Assembly: GCA_964410665.1 (NCBI GenBank)
Contig: CAYPIE010000013.1
Coordinates: forward strand, 30,983 to 94,982
Length of the DNA stretch: 64,000 bases
Reading direction: 5' to 3'
From: CAYPIE01 sp964410665
GTDB lineage: Bacteria > Planctomycetota > Planctomycetia > Gemmatales > Gemmataceae
Both the position numbers and the translations under genes were made by a program. The notes below the pieces were generated by a model that was given only the letters and a program-made list of their open reading frames with translations, was not told the origin of the DNA and ran no database searches. Below, piece after piece: positions 1-8,700 of this stretch (within the stretch, counting starts at the first letter, position 1; each line of letters starts with the position of its first letter).

Positions 1-2697
1 TTGAATGAGGGGCAAACGTACTTCCTGGGTACTGACAATACCGGGGAGGATTTGACCGGGACCGAGATCAGCGCCGATCAGCCCATTGCCGTGTTCGGCA
101 ATCACCAGTGTGCCGATGTCCCGCTTGGGATTGGTTTCTGTGATCACCTGACCGAGCAGATGGTACCTACTTCAGCTTGGAGTACCGACTTTGTCACGGT
201 GCCACTGGCCACACGCACCGCCGGGGATGTGTTCCGGGTCCTTGCGGCCGAAGACAATACCACCGTACGCTTCAACGGTAGTGTGGTCGCCACGCTGAAC
301 CGCGGTCAGTTCTACCAAACCGAAGCGAGTACCTTGCAGGAAATCAACGCCGACAAGCCGGTGTCGGTTACCCAGTTCTCGAAAGGCTCCCAGTCCGACG
401 GCGTCACTGCGGACCCATTCATGACCCTGATCCCCCCGGTCGAGCAATTTCTGCCTGATTATGTTATTAGCACACCTGGTTCTCCGTTCACTGACCCTGA
501 CGCCAATTATGTCAACCTGACGGTGCCGACCGACGCCATCGCCACCTTACGCCTCGACGGTGCTCCCGTCGATCCTGGCCTGTTCACCCCCATCGGCAGC
601 AGTGGCTTTTCTGGCGCCCAACTCAATATCTCTCCGGGCAGCCATACTTTGAACAACCTCGTCCCCTTCGGTGTGGTCGCTTATGGCTTTGCCTCGTTTG
701 ACTCCTATGGCTACCCGGGCGGGGCAGCCTTCGAGACGCTCAACGGCGCCCTCAACGACTTCTATTCCATCGGCCAGGATCGAACCTTAAACGTCGATGA
801 AGTGAATCAGGGATTGCTCACAAACGACCTCGACGGCGGTGCACCACCGGTGACGATCGTCGATTTCGACACGATGAGCGCGTCCGGCGGCACGGTGGTC
901 GTTGAGCCCGATGGTCGCTTCACCTACACTCCACCCACCGGCTTCACCGGCGCAGACACCTTCCGCTACACGGCTCAGAATGCCCGCGGCGAGCAAGACA
1001 CTGCTCTGGTAACTGTGACCGTCTTCGCTGCAGCACCTTTGCCACCGACGGCCAACCCAGATAACTATATCGCCGCGGAGGATGAAACCCTGAGCATGGA
1101 CGCGGTCCAGGGCTTGTTGGCCAATGATCTGGATGGAGGGGCTCCGCCAATCTGGGTGGTGGATTATGATCTGCTCAGCGCCCACGGCGGTAGCATTGTA
1201 GTCAACCCTGATGGCAGCTTCACCTACACCCCTGCACCAGGCTTTGCCGGTGATGACTGGTTCGAGTACCGTATTGCGAATGAACTGGGCGAGACCGACA
1301 CCGCGATGGTGGCCATCCAAGTGATGGACACCCCAAACAATCCCAATGAATCGCCGATCGCCATGGACGACGCCTTTGACGCCTTTTGCCTGGTGGGTGT
1401 CCATAATAACGTCCTCGACAACGACCTGGACCCCGACGGTGATCCACTCATGGTAGTGGCAGTCGATGGCGATCCGAATGCCGTTGGTCAGCCCACGCTG
1501 ATCACTGGGGGGACGCTGACACTCAACCCCGACGGCAGTTTTCTCTTCTTCGCCAGCGAGGACTTCGTCGGCCAAACAAGTTTCTCCTACACCATTGCCG
1601 ATCCTGAGAACGCCGAAGCGACCGCCACGGTGACCCTCACCGTCCCCGAAGTGCCCAACGAACCATCTGTCCGCATGATGGACGATGTACTGGTCATTGT
1701 TGGCACCGATCGGGGTGACACCATCCTGATCGACAAGGTGAACTATTATGACCGGCGCACCCGGTCGATGAGCGAGCAGATCGTGGTGCGGGCCGATTTC
1801 CTCCGCTGGCGAAGCTACCGGTTTGCCATCGACAACGACGGCGACGATACGATCACCGGCGTCAGCCGCATCATGGTCTACACCAAGGATGGGCACGACA
1901 TGGTGCTCCAGCCCACCAATGGCAGCTTTGACCTGCCGACCTACGTCAGGGACAGCCACGGCTCCAGCCAACTGCACCTGGGTTCCGGCGATAACATCGT
2001 TTGCATGGGCGAGGGCTTTGACAACATCCGCACCGGCGGTGGCAACAACTACATTCTGACCGGAAACGGCGGTAGCCTGGTGGTGACCCAGGATGGCCAC
2101 GACACGGTGATGGGCGGCGATGGCTTCGATAACGTCGAGACCGGAGGCGGTCATGACCACGTCGATGTGGCCGATGGCGGCAGCCAAATCAAGACCGGCG
2201 ACGGCAACGACACCGTCTTTGCCGGCGATGGCTATGACAACGTTGAACTCGGTGCTGGCGACGACTACGCCGACATCGGCGCTGGTGGTGGCATCGTCAA
2301 GGGTATGGCAGGCAACGATACCCTGATTGGTGGCAGTGGCAGCGACCGCCTGGAGGGTGGTGCTGACCATGACCTGATCCTCGGCCTGGCCGGCAACGAT
2401 TTCCTCGATGGCCAAGCTGGTAATGACCTGATCATCGGTGGTGTCGACCGAGACGACCTGGAGGGCGGCACCGACAATGACACGCTGATCGGCGATGAGG
2501 TCAGCACCACCAACGCCGATGACGATCTGATCGACGAGCTCATCGAAGCCATGCAAACTGGCCTGTTTATCAACCTCGATATCACTTCAGATCACCAGAC
2601 CGACCAGCTCAAGGGCGAGACTGGCAAGGACACCATCTACTTGTTCCCCGAAGATCGCAACCTGGGGGACAACGAGGATATGGTGATCTTGCTCTGA
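1..2697 (+). CDS. Large extracellular IgGFc-binding / Ig-like / RTX repeat protein (5' end outside window)
   Basis: The frame is already open at base 1 with no credible start, so this is the C-terminal 898 residues of a longer protein. Residues 1-245 resemble the IgGFc-binding N-terminal domain (motifs like AVFGNHQC and FSKGSQSDG). Residues 255-550 hold three tandem Ig-like modules of the VCBS/Big_9 type, each with an ANDLDGG or DNDLDPDG signature and a PDGSFTYTP-like strand. Residues 640-850 carry glycine-aspartate nonapeptide repeats (GGxGxDxLxGG) typical of RTX calcium-binding beta-rolls. Such proteins are secreted or surface-anchored adhesin-like molecules whose RTX part folds on calcium outside the cell. 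No catalytic domain is visible. A decayed symporter follows on the same strand after 40 bases. The architecture is confident; substrate and role are unknown. Confidence 0.85.
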   Translation: MNEGQTYFLGTDNTGEDLTGTEISADQPIAVFGNHQCADVPLGIGFCDHLTEQMVPTSAWSTDFVTVPLATRTAGDVFRVLAAEDNTTVRFNGSVVATLNRGQFYQTEASTLQEINADKPVSVTQFSKGSQSDGVTADPFMTLIPPVEQFLPDYVISTPGSPFTDPDANYVNLTVPTDAIATLRLDGAPVDPGLFTPIGSSGFSGAQLNISPGSHTLNNLVPFGVVAYGFASFDSYGYPGGAAFETLNGALNDFYSIGQDRTLNVDEVNQGLLTNDLDGGAPPVTIVDFDTMSASGGTVVVEPDGRFTYTPPTGFTGADTFRYTAQNARGEQDTALVTVTVFAAAPLPPTANPDNYIAAEDETLSMDAVQGLLANDLDGGAPPIWVVDYDLLSAHGGSIVVNPDGSFTYTPAPGFAGDDWFEYRIANELGETDTAMVAIQVMDTPNNPNESPIAMDDAFDAFCLVGVHNNVLDNDLDPDGDPLMVVAVDGDPNAVGQPTLITGGTLTLNPDGSFLFFASEDFVGQTSFSYTIADPENAEATATVTLTVPEVPNEPSVRMMDDVLVIVGTDRGDTILIDKVNYYDRRTRSMSEQIVVRADFLRWRSYRFAIDNDGDDTITGVSRIMVYTKDGHDMVLQPTNGSFDLPTYVRDSHGSSQLHLGSGDNIVCMGEGFDNIRTGGGNNYILTGNGGSLVVTQDGHDTVMGGDGFDNVETGGGHDHVDVADGGSQIKTGDGNDTVFAGDGYDNVELGAGDDYADIGAGGGIVKGMAGNDTLIGGSGSDRLEGGADHDLILGLAGNDFLDGQAGNDLIIGGVDRDDLEGGTDNDTLIGDEVSTTNADDDLIDELIEAMQTGLFINLDITSDHQTDQLKGETGKDTIYLFPEDRNLGDNEDMVILL

Positions 2698-2737
2698 GGT
2701 AAGTGGCACCAAGTCACGGGTTGGGGATGGCAACCGA

Positions 2738-3601
2738 GTGTTGCCTCCCCTACTGGCGACCTGGTTCGGTGCTGGTACCCTGTTGACCCAGGCCGACGAA
2801 GTCGAAGCCGCGGGACTGCAGCGGGCGGCCCTCGACCCGTTTGGTGCCGGGCTGTGCCTGCTCCTGGCCGGGGTGTTCTTTGCCGGGCCGCTGTGGCGGA
2901 TGAATCGGCTAGCTCGGCAGGTATGTCTGCTCGCCGGTGGGGCTTACCTGCTAATGGGTCTGTTGCCGCTCATGTTCGGCGTAGGCGGGCGGTTGATCCC
3001 GGAAGTGGATCCTGCGGCTTCGGTGGTGCTGTCGCTAGCCCGAAAGCTACTTACCTCGCTGGTGGTGTTGATCGTCTTCCTGTTGGCGTTGGTCTCCGCG
3101 GTGCTATCGACCATCGACAGTGCCTTCCTGTCCCCAGCGTTTGTGCTCGGCTGGAACCTGTTCTCCAAGATGGGCCGGCTACGCGAGGTTCCCGAATTGA
3201 CCTTAGTCAAGCTCGCGGTCGTTCTGGTGACTCTAGGGAGTGTCCTCCTCGCCTATGTGGGCGAAAGCGCGTACGAACTGCTGGAGGGAGCATTTGAACT
3301 GCCACTGGGAAGCCTGTTTGTCCCAGTGGCGCTGGGACTGTTGCTCAAGCCGCGCGGCCAGGTACCCGCCGTCCTAGCGATGATAGTCGGGACGGGTTTG
3401 TAGCTGGGACACTTTGTTTATGGCGCTGTGCAGCCGACCTTGGTCGGCTTTTTGGGGTACGAGGTGGTACCAATGCCCCTGGCATGTAAGGTGTGTAGCC
3501 TGATCGCCTATCTGATCGGCTATATGTGGTCAGTGCAGCGGCCTTCTCAGCCACAACCCGATCGACCAGCCGGTCAACCGAAGCCGCAAACCAGTCCGTG
3601 A
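2738..3601 (+). pseudogene. Degraded sodium:solute symporter (SSS family), in-frame TAG
   Basis: The peptide from 2738 begins with the conserved SSS segment LLATWFGAGT and later contains TIDSAFLSPAFVLGWNL, the family's TM8-TM9 type signature, with several hydrophobic helices. Two things show decay. The protein starts in the middle of the family, lacking the first helices, and is about 285 residues against the usual 450-550. An amber codon at 3401-3403 interrupts the frame, yet the same frame continues for 65 more sensible codons (ending YMWSVQRPSQPQ-rich) to TGA at 3599-3601. A functional permease is unlikely. No suppressor context is visible, so recoding is only a remote alternative. Confidence 0.75.
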
Positions 3602-3685
3602 TCAGGCCATGCCCAGGTCGCGGATGAAGCCACGACCAAAGGTGATCTGCTGGCGATCAATGAGGTCGCGAACTTCCAACGCCAA

Positions 3686-3721
3686 GCACGCGCGGGCAGC
3701 CCCAAGGCTGCCCGCGCGTGC
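3686..3721. terminator. Perfect 16-bp hairpin, probable bidirectional terminator
   Basis: Arms at 3686-3701 and 3706-3721 are exact reverse complements around a 4-nt CCAA loop. The hairpin lies between the decayed symporter (plus) and the 3' end of the peroxidase fusion gene (minus), where converging transcription would need stopping. There is no clear U-tract on either side, so the call rests on the stem and the position. Confidence 0.6.
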
Positions 3722-3740
3722 TTCGGACCACTTACACAAA

Positions 3741-6700
3741 CTATGATAGGATAAACACGTTCTCGCGCAAACCTTCGATCGTCGTATTCTGCTCAATCAC
3801 GTCGGCCAGAGTGGTCTGCTCGATCGCCTGCAGCAGCGGGCCTGTGTAGACGTTCTGGTACCAGAAGCGGTCACCATCCCGGCTGCGCGTGAACTGGTCG
3901 GTGAACACCGCGTTGATCAGCTCGCCGACCACGCCACCGTTGGTCGCATCCTCGGCTAGACCACCAATCCACGGGTCAATGTCATCGACACTTTCGTAGA
4001 TCGAGGCTAGGGCCTGTTGCACCGCTGGATCGCTAGACACCTCGGCAAAGCTGGTTACCGGTGCCAGACCCATGTCTATCCGCGCCTGGTTGTAGCTCGG
4101 GATACCCATTTCGCGGCCACGCTGAATGTTTAAGGAGGCCAAGTCCAGGCCGCTCTCGCCGGGCGGGTCGCCCAGGAAGTTGCGGACATCGTCGACGATC
4201 TTGGCATCGAACTCCTGGGCCGGTTGCAGCACGCCGCCCATCAGGTAGGGTTCGATGCCCACCTCGGTTACCAGTTCCGGCTGGAAGAAGGCCGAGCGCA
4301 GCAGCAGATTCCCCTCGGGGATGACGTTGCCGTCGTTGTCCAACCGGGCCAACTCCGAGGACAGGAGCGTGTGGCCCATGCGGAACGAGGCAGTCGAGAA
4401 CAAGGCGTCGACCTGGGCGTTCACGTTCGGGTCGTAGCCGGTGTAGGCCGGCAGCGGGTTCGGCCCCATCAGGGCCGGCAGGAACTCGTTGTAGGTGATC
4501 ACCTGCTGCTGGGCGATCACCAGCCTGCGGGCGTTTTGGAAGATCTCCTCATCGCCCCAGTCGGGGTTGGCCGCAGAGATGGCATCGGCGATGCGGTTGT
4601 GCTCACGGACCCACAGGGTGTGCATCGACAACAGGTTCGTATTCTCGTTGGCCCGGATGTCGCCGGCGACGAAGAAGCCCGGATTCGGACCCCCAAGGTT
4701 CTCGATGCCTTCGGTGTTGAACGGCAGCAAGTCGCCATCGCTCACCTTCAGTCGGCCGTCATTGAAGGTTCGCAGGGCGTGGGCCCGCTCCTCATCCGAG
4801 CCATAGACGTTTGAGCCGTCGATGAAGCCGGTGATCTGGTTGAGCTGCATGCGTGGGTTGTCCACGCTGGTGCCGGTACTAGTGTCGTGGATGGCCCGGC
4901 CCAACGGAATGATCGCTTGGCCGGTACCGTTCGGATCCAGGTCCGGGTCACCGGCGGGCACCGAGATGTTGAACGGCTCCCGCGGCACCATGGCATCTGA
5001 GAGCGACAGATCATGGTCGAGGAACTGACCCCACATCCACACCATGTCGCTCAGGCCCATACTGTTAGGCAGGTTCTGGCCGTCCTGATCGACCACGGCG
5101 TTGCTGATCGCCCGTGGGTTGGGGCGATCGGCGCCGCTGGGCTCGGAGATGCCGTCAGCGTAGTCGATGGTGCCACGGACCAGTTGGGTAAACGGCGTCC
5201 CCCATTCGGGGTTGGCCTGGTTATTCCCGGTACCATCGAAGGCAGCCCGCTCTAGGGCATCCGACTCGAGGAAGGCGGCCAGCTCTGCGGGGTCGGTCCG
5301 CTGCTGCGGGGAGTCCAGCGGACGCAGATAGTTGTCAACGATAAACTCGCCGACCGCACGACCGGAGGACAGTCCATCGGTGTTATCGAACTGGAAGTGG
5401 ATGCCCCCATAAATGCGGCTAACCCCCGCTTCCTCGGCGGCCGCGTCGAAGTTGTCATACGAACGGACGACCCCTGGCATGTCATCGGAGGAAGTTGCAA
5501 ACGATCGGTCATCACCAAAGAGCGCCGTCAGTACCGCTGCCCCTGCAGCACTGTAGGTGCTGTGCCCGGAGGTGTAGGCGGGGAAGTTGGGCGATTCCCA
5601 CAAGGGTACCCAGCTCGGGTCGGACTCCGTGGCCGGGTTGCCATCGGTGTCGGCTTGACGGATGGCCGTCTCCGGCCGCCACAGGTCGAAGAAGTACTTG
5701 GCATCCCAGGAGGCAATGCTGGCATCGGCCAAAGCCAGGCCCAGCAGGCCCATCAACTGAGCATTCTCGCCCAGGCTCAGCCCTTCCTCACGCGACACTC
5801 GCATGGCGATCTGCAGCCAGTGGCCCGGCGGCGTCACACTGTCCCCCGGCACATCGGCCCAGAAGTGCCCGATCTCGGCCTGCTCCTCGGTGCGGATCGT
5901 GCTGGTGGTGCCGCCAATCTCCTTGACCGCATTGAGGTCCGCGGCGTATTCCGCACTGTCCAGCGGCGGCGGGCCATCGGGGCGGAACTGGTCGCCACGC
6001 AGCATGCCGAAGGGAGTTACCTCCGGCCATTGCGGGCCGACCGGGTCGAGGAAGCCGGGCGGAGTGAGCTGGTAATCCCCGGGTTCACTGCCAGGAGTGT
6101 AAGGGACCTCGCGGTCTGACCCATCATCGGCCCGCTCGGCCAGGATCGCCTCAGCGGCGGCGGTGCCCACGGCGACACCATCGGCGCGGGCCTGCTCGCT
6201 GACATCCAGCGCCACCAGGCTGGTGGCCAGCTTGGTCGCGTAGTCATCGGCCCGGTCTGGGTAAAGTTCGCTCAGAGCTCGGGAAGCCGCCGCGGCGGCC
6301 GCCGCTTCGACCGAGGCTCCTTCGGGCGCGGCAATCATCGAGCGATAGGGCTCATAGCCGCCTTCGATCGAGTTGACCGCATCGTGCATGGCCGTGCCGA
6401 CAATGGCCATTACCCGGGCGGCCTGTGGCGGCTGGGTGGTAGTACGCCACACGGTTTGCAGCATTATGTTGGTCCAGTCCAGGACGACATCATTGTCCAT
6501 CTGGGCCGGGCTCCCCATGGTCATCCCGGGCTTGGTGATGATGGGCGTAGACATCGGCTCAAATGTCTGACCATCAAAGCCACGCATCTCATCGCCGACT
6601 ACCGCATCGATAATGCCGGCGAGCTGCCCGTTGAGATAGCGGACCCCCACATGCACGCCTTCACGTCGCTCCGCGTCAGCTGCGAAGAAACTGCCCATAT

Positions 6701-7463
6701 TCGTGCCGGTCTGACCATCGAAGACACTCACATGCGGACCACCACCCATGCCCGCGCCGGTGACGATCTCGGCCACACTGTTGCCGTCCAAATCACCTGC
6801 CGCGACCTCAACGCCCATGCGTAGATCGGGGTCATAAGCGAAAAACTCATTGACCAGTGTGCCATCGGCCTCGAACACGCGGACATGGGCGCTGCCACCG
6901 ACACCCGCCCCGGTGACGATTTCGGCCAGCTCATCGCCGTCCACGTCGGCTGCCGCGACCTGTACGCCACCGCGAAATGCGGCATCGTAGGCGAAGAAGG
7001 CGCCAAGATCGTTGCCTGTCTGGCCGTCGAAGATCCGGACCACCGGCCCGCCACCGCTTTGGGCACCAAGGATCATGTCCGCATGCGCATCACGATTAAC
7101 ATCGGCCACAGCCACGGACAAGCCGCCCCGGAAGTCCTCTGCTAGGGCCATGAAGCGACGCTCCTCATCGCCGGTCGCCCCATCATACACCACCACCACG
7201 GGCCCACCGCCGGCCCCCGCGGCCACGACCAGATCGGGCACACCATCGGCGGTCACATCGCCCACCGCTGCGGCCACCGGACCCGTATAATCGGCGCCAA
7301 ACGGCTGGACGCGGAAGCGTTCGGCCGAATCCGCATCCAGCAGCAGAACTTCGGTTCCTCCTGCACCGCTCGAAGCCACCGCCCAGAAATTCGCCGCTGG
7401 CACAGAACGATCTTCCAGCGCTTCACACCGCAGTCGTACGGGGAACGAACGACGCTTGAACAT
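3741..7463 (-). CDS. FG-GAP repeat protein with fused vanadium-haloperoxidase-type and animal heme peroxidase domains
   Basis: 1240 residues. The N-terminus is basic and carries the ALEDRSVPA motif, with no hydrophobic signal. Residues about 25-300 are FG-GAP/integrin-like propeller repeats (GGGPxVxVFDGxTG). Residues about 330-735 form a PAP2-superfamily, vanadium-dependent haloperoxidase-like domain containing the anion-binding motifs K-x6-RP (K589), YTSGHS (around 631) and SR-x5-H (around 685-691). Residues about 735-1235 are an animal-type (peroxinectin/myeloperoxidase) heme peroxidase: distal WGQFLDHD near 813, a DGSNVYGS segment, catalytic Arg-Glu in REHN near 955 and proximal His in FRMGHT near 1028. 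Both enzymes use H2O2, so an extracellular oxidant-producing or halogenating role is inferred. All key residues of both domains appear present. The start has GGAG 8 nt upstream. A promiscuous phosphatase activity for the PAP2 domain is the main alternative. Confidence 0.9.
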   Translation of the reverse strand: MFKRRSFPVRLRCEALEDRSVPAANFWAVASSGAGGTEVLLLDADSAERFRVQPFGADYTGPVAAAVGDVTADGVPDLVVAAGAGGGPVVVVYDGATGDEERRFMALAEDFRGGLSVAVADVNRDAHADMILGAQSGGGPVVRIFDGQTGNDLGAFFAYDAAFRGGVQVAAADVDGDELAEIVTGAGVGGSAHVRVFEADGTLVNEFFAYDPDLRMGVEVAAGDLDGNSVAEIVTGAGMGGGPHVSVFDGQTGTNMGSFFAADAERREGVHVGVRYLNGQLAGIIDAVVGDEMRGFDGQTFEPMSTPIITKPGMTMGSPAQMDNDVVLDWTNIMLQTVWRTTTQPPQAARVMAIVGTAMHDAVNSIEGGYEPYRSMIAAPEGASVEAAAAAAASRALSELYPDRADDYATKLATSLVALDVSEQARADGVAVGTAAAEAILAERADDGSDREVPYTPGSEPGDYQLTPPGFLDPVGPQWPEVTPFGMLRGDQFRPDGPPPLDSAEYAADLNAVKEIGGTTSTIRTEEQAEIGHFWADVPGDSVTPPGHWLQIAMRVSREEGLSLGENAQLMGLLGLALADASIASWDAKYFFDLWRPETAIRQADTDGNPATESDPSWVPLWESPNFPAYTSGHSTYSAAGAAVLTALFGDDRSFATSSDDMPGVVRSYDNFDAAAEEAGVSRIYGGIHFQFDNTDGLSSGRAVGEFIVDNYLRPLDSPQQRTDPAELAAFLESDALERAAFDGTGNNQANPEWGTPFTQLVRGTIDYADGISEPSGADRPNPRAISNAVVDQDGQNLPNSMGLSDMVWMWGQFLDHDLSLSDAMVPREPFNISVPAGDPDLDPNGTGQAIIPLGRAIHDTSTGTSVDNPRMQLNQITGFIDGSNVYGSDEERAHALRTFNDGRLKVSDGDLLPFNTEGIENLGGPNPGFFVAGDIRANENTNLLSMHTLWVREHNRIADAISAANPDWGDEEIFQNARRLVIAQQQVITYNEFLPALMGPNPLPAYTGYDPNVNAQVDALFSTASFRMGHTLLSSELARLDNDGNVIPEGNLLLRSAFFQPELVTEVGIEPYLMGGVLQPAQEFDAKIVDDVRNFLGDPPGESGLDLASLNIQRGREMGIPSYNQARIDMGLAPVTSFAEVSSDPAVQQALASIYESVDDIDPWIGGLAEDATNGGVVGELINAVFTDQFTRSRDGDRFWYQNVYTGPLLQAIEQTTLADVIEQNTTIEGLRENVFILS

Positions 7464-7668
7464 GTTTCAGACTCCAGGGGAGGATGGATACCAGTATCAA
7501 GGTTGTGGTGCAAACCAAGCCCATGGGGTGAGGCGAGTCGGCATGAGGTCCGCCCAGCGACCGGACGCGAGGGTCGCCAAATACAGTTGACTCACCGCTA
7601 CTATTAGTATGGATTACGCATTTTGACGCAAGCCGGAATCTGCTCAGGATGAACGATTATTCTATGGA

Positions 7669-8700
7669 ATGAATCCTGTGGTGCTAGAACGGACGAACCA
7701 TGGTTTGTATTGTCCCGCCGGCGACTTCTATGTCGATCCTTGGCGGCCCGTGGAGCGGGCAATCATTACCCACGCCCACGCCGATCATGCCCGCTGGGGC
7801 AACCGTCATTACCTGACCACGCACGAAGGCTTGCAAGTCGCCCGGGTTCGCCTCGGGGCCCAGGCGAACCTTCAGGCAATACCCTATGGAGAAGTGATCT
7901 CACACCAGCAAGCCCGGGTGTCCCTGCACCCTGCTGGCCATATTATCGGTTCTGCGCAAGTGCGGGTTGAGGTAAATGGCGAAGTCTGGGTAGCCTCCGG
8001 TGACTATAAGGTGGAGCCCGACCCGACCTGCACTCCCTTCGACGTCGTCCCCTGCCATACTTTTATCACCGAATCGACTTTTGGCCTGCCCATATACCGC
8101 TGGCCCGATCGGCAACAGGTGGTCACCGACATTCTCCGCTGGTGGCAAACCAATCGCGATGCTGGCAAAGCCAGCTTGCTACTGGGCTATGCTCTGGGCA
8201 AATCGCAGCGCTTGCTCGCCGGACTGGACCCGAGCATCGGTCCCATCTACACCCATGGCGCCGTCGAGAAGCTGACCCAGGCCTATCGGGCGAGCGGCTT
8301 CGGTTTACCGCCCACCACACCCGTTGGTAATCTATCCCGAAAACAGGACTGGGCCGGCTCGATCATTCTGGCGCCTCCCTCCGTCCAGGGGACGCCGTGG
8401 ACCCGCCGGTTTGGCAACCTGGCCACCGGGCTCGCCTCTGGTTGGATGACCATCCGCGGCACTCGGCGACGCAAAGCGGTCGACCGCGGCTTTGTGCTGT
8501 CAGATCATGCCGACTGGCCGGGCTTACTCAACACCATTGCCGCGACCGGCGCGGAGCGGGTGCTGGTCACGCATGGCTACACGGCCGTCCTGGTCCGCTG
8601 GTTGCAAGAACGAGGCATCCAAGCTGAGACGGTGGCCACCCAGTTTGAAGGCGAGCGGGATGATGCCGGTGCCGAAACCCTGCTGGAGACCGAGGAGTGA
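7669..8700 (+). CDS. Ligase-associated DNA exonuclease (metallo-beta-lactamase fold)
   Basis: 343 residues of the MBL-fold/beta-CASP-like nuclease family, with the HAHADH zinc motif at residues 36-41 and further His ligands downstream (HPAGHIIGSAQ; SDHADW near the end). This family processes DNA 3' ends and is found beside ATP-dependent ligases in bacteria. Here it heads a four-gene overlapping cluster: its TGA overlaps the GTG start of the ligase gene (GTGA, 8697-8700), which implies translational coupling and work in one DNA-repair pathway. The start chosen is ATG at 7669; its ribosome site is weak, so the next in-frame GTG codons remain possible. Confidence 0.9.
   Translation: MNPVVLERTNHGLYCPAGDFYVDPWRPVERAIITHAHADHARWGNRHYLTTHEGLQVARVRLGAQANLQAIPYGEVISHQQARVSLHPAGHIIGSAQVRVEVNGEVWVASGDYKVEPDPTCTPFDVVPCHTFITESTFGLPIYRWPDRQQVVTDILRWWQTNRDAGKASLLLGYALGKSQRLLAGLDPSIGPIYTHGAVEKLTQAYRASGFGLPPTTPVGNLSRKQDWAGSIILAPPSVQGTPWTRRFGNLATGLASGWMTIRGTRRRKAVDRGFVLSDHADWPGLLNTIAATGAERVLVTHGYTAVLVRWLQERGIQAETVATQFEGERDDAGAETLLETEE

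Noticed and set aside
787..2556. 589-codon open frame antisense to the RTX/Ig-like gene
   Set aside because: It is the complement of an in-frame repeat-rich gene at high GC, has no ribosome site and no recognisable domain; the plus-strand protein has clear families.
3401..3403. In-frame TAG considered as pyrrolysine or programmed readthrough
   Set aside because: The protein also lacks its N-terminal helices, and no downstream insertion element is visible; decay explains both.
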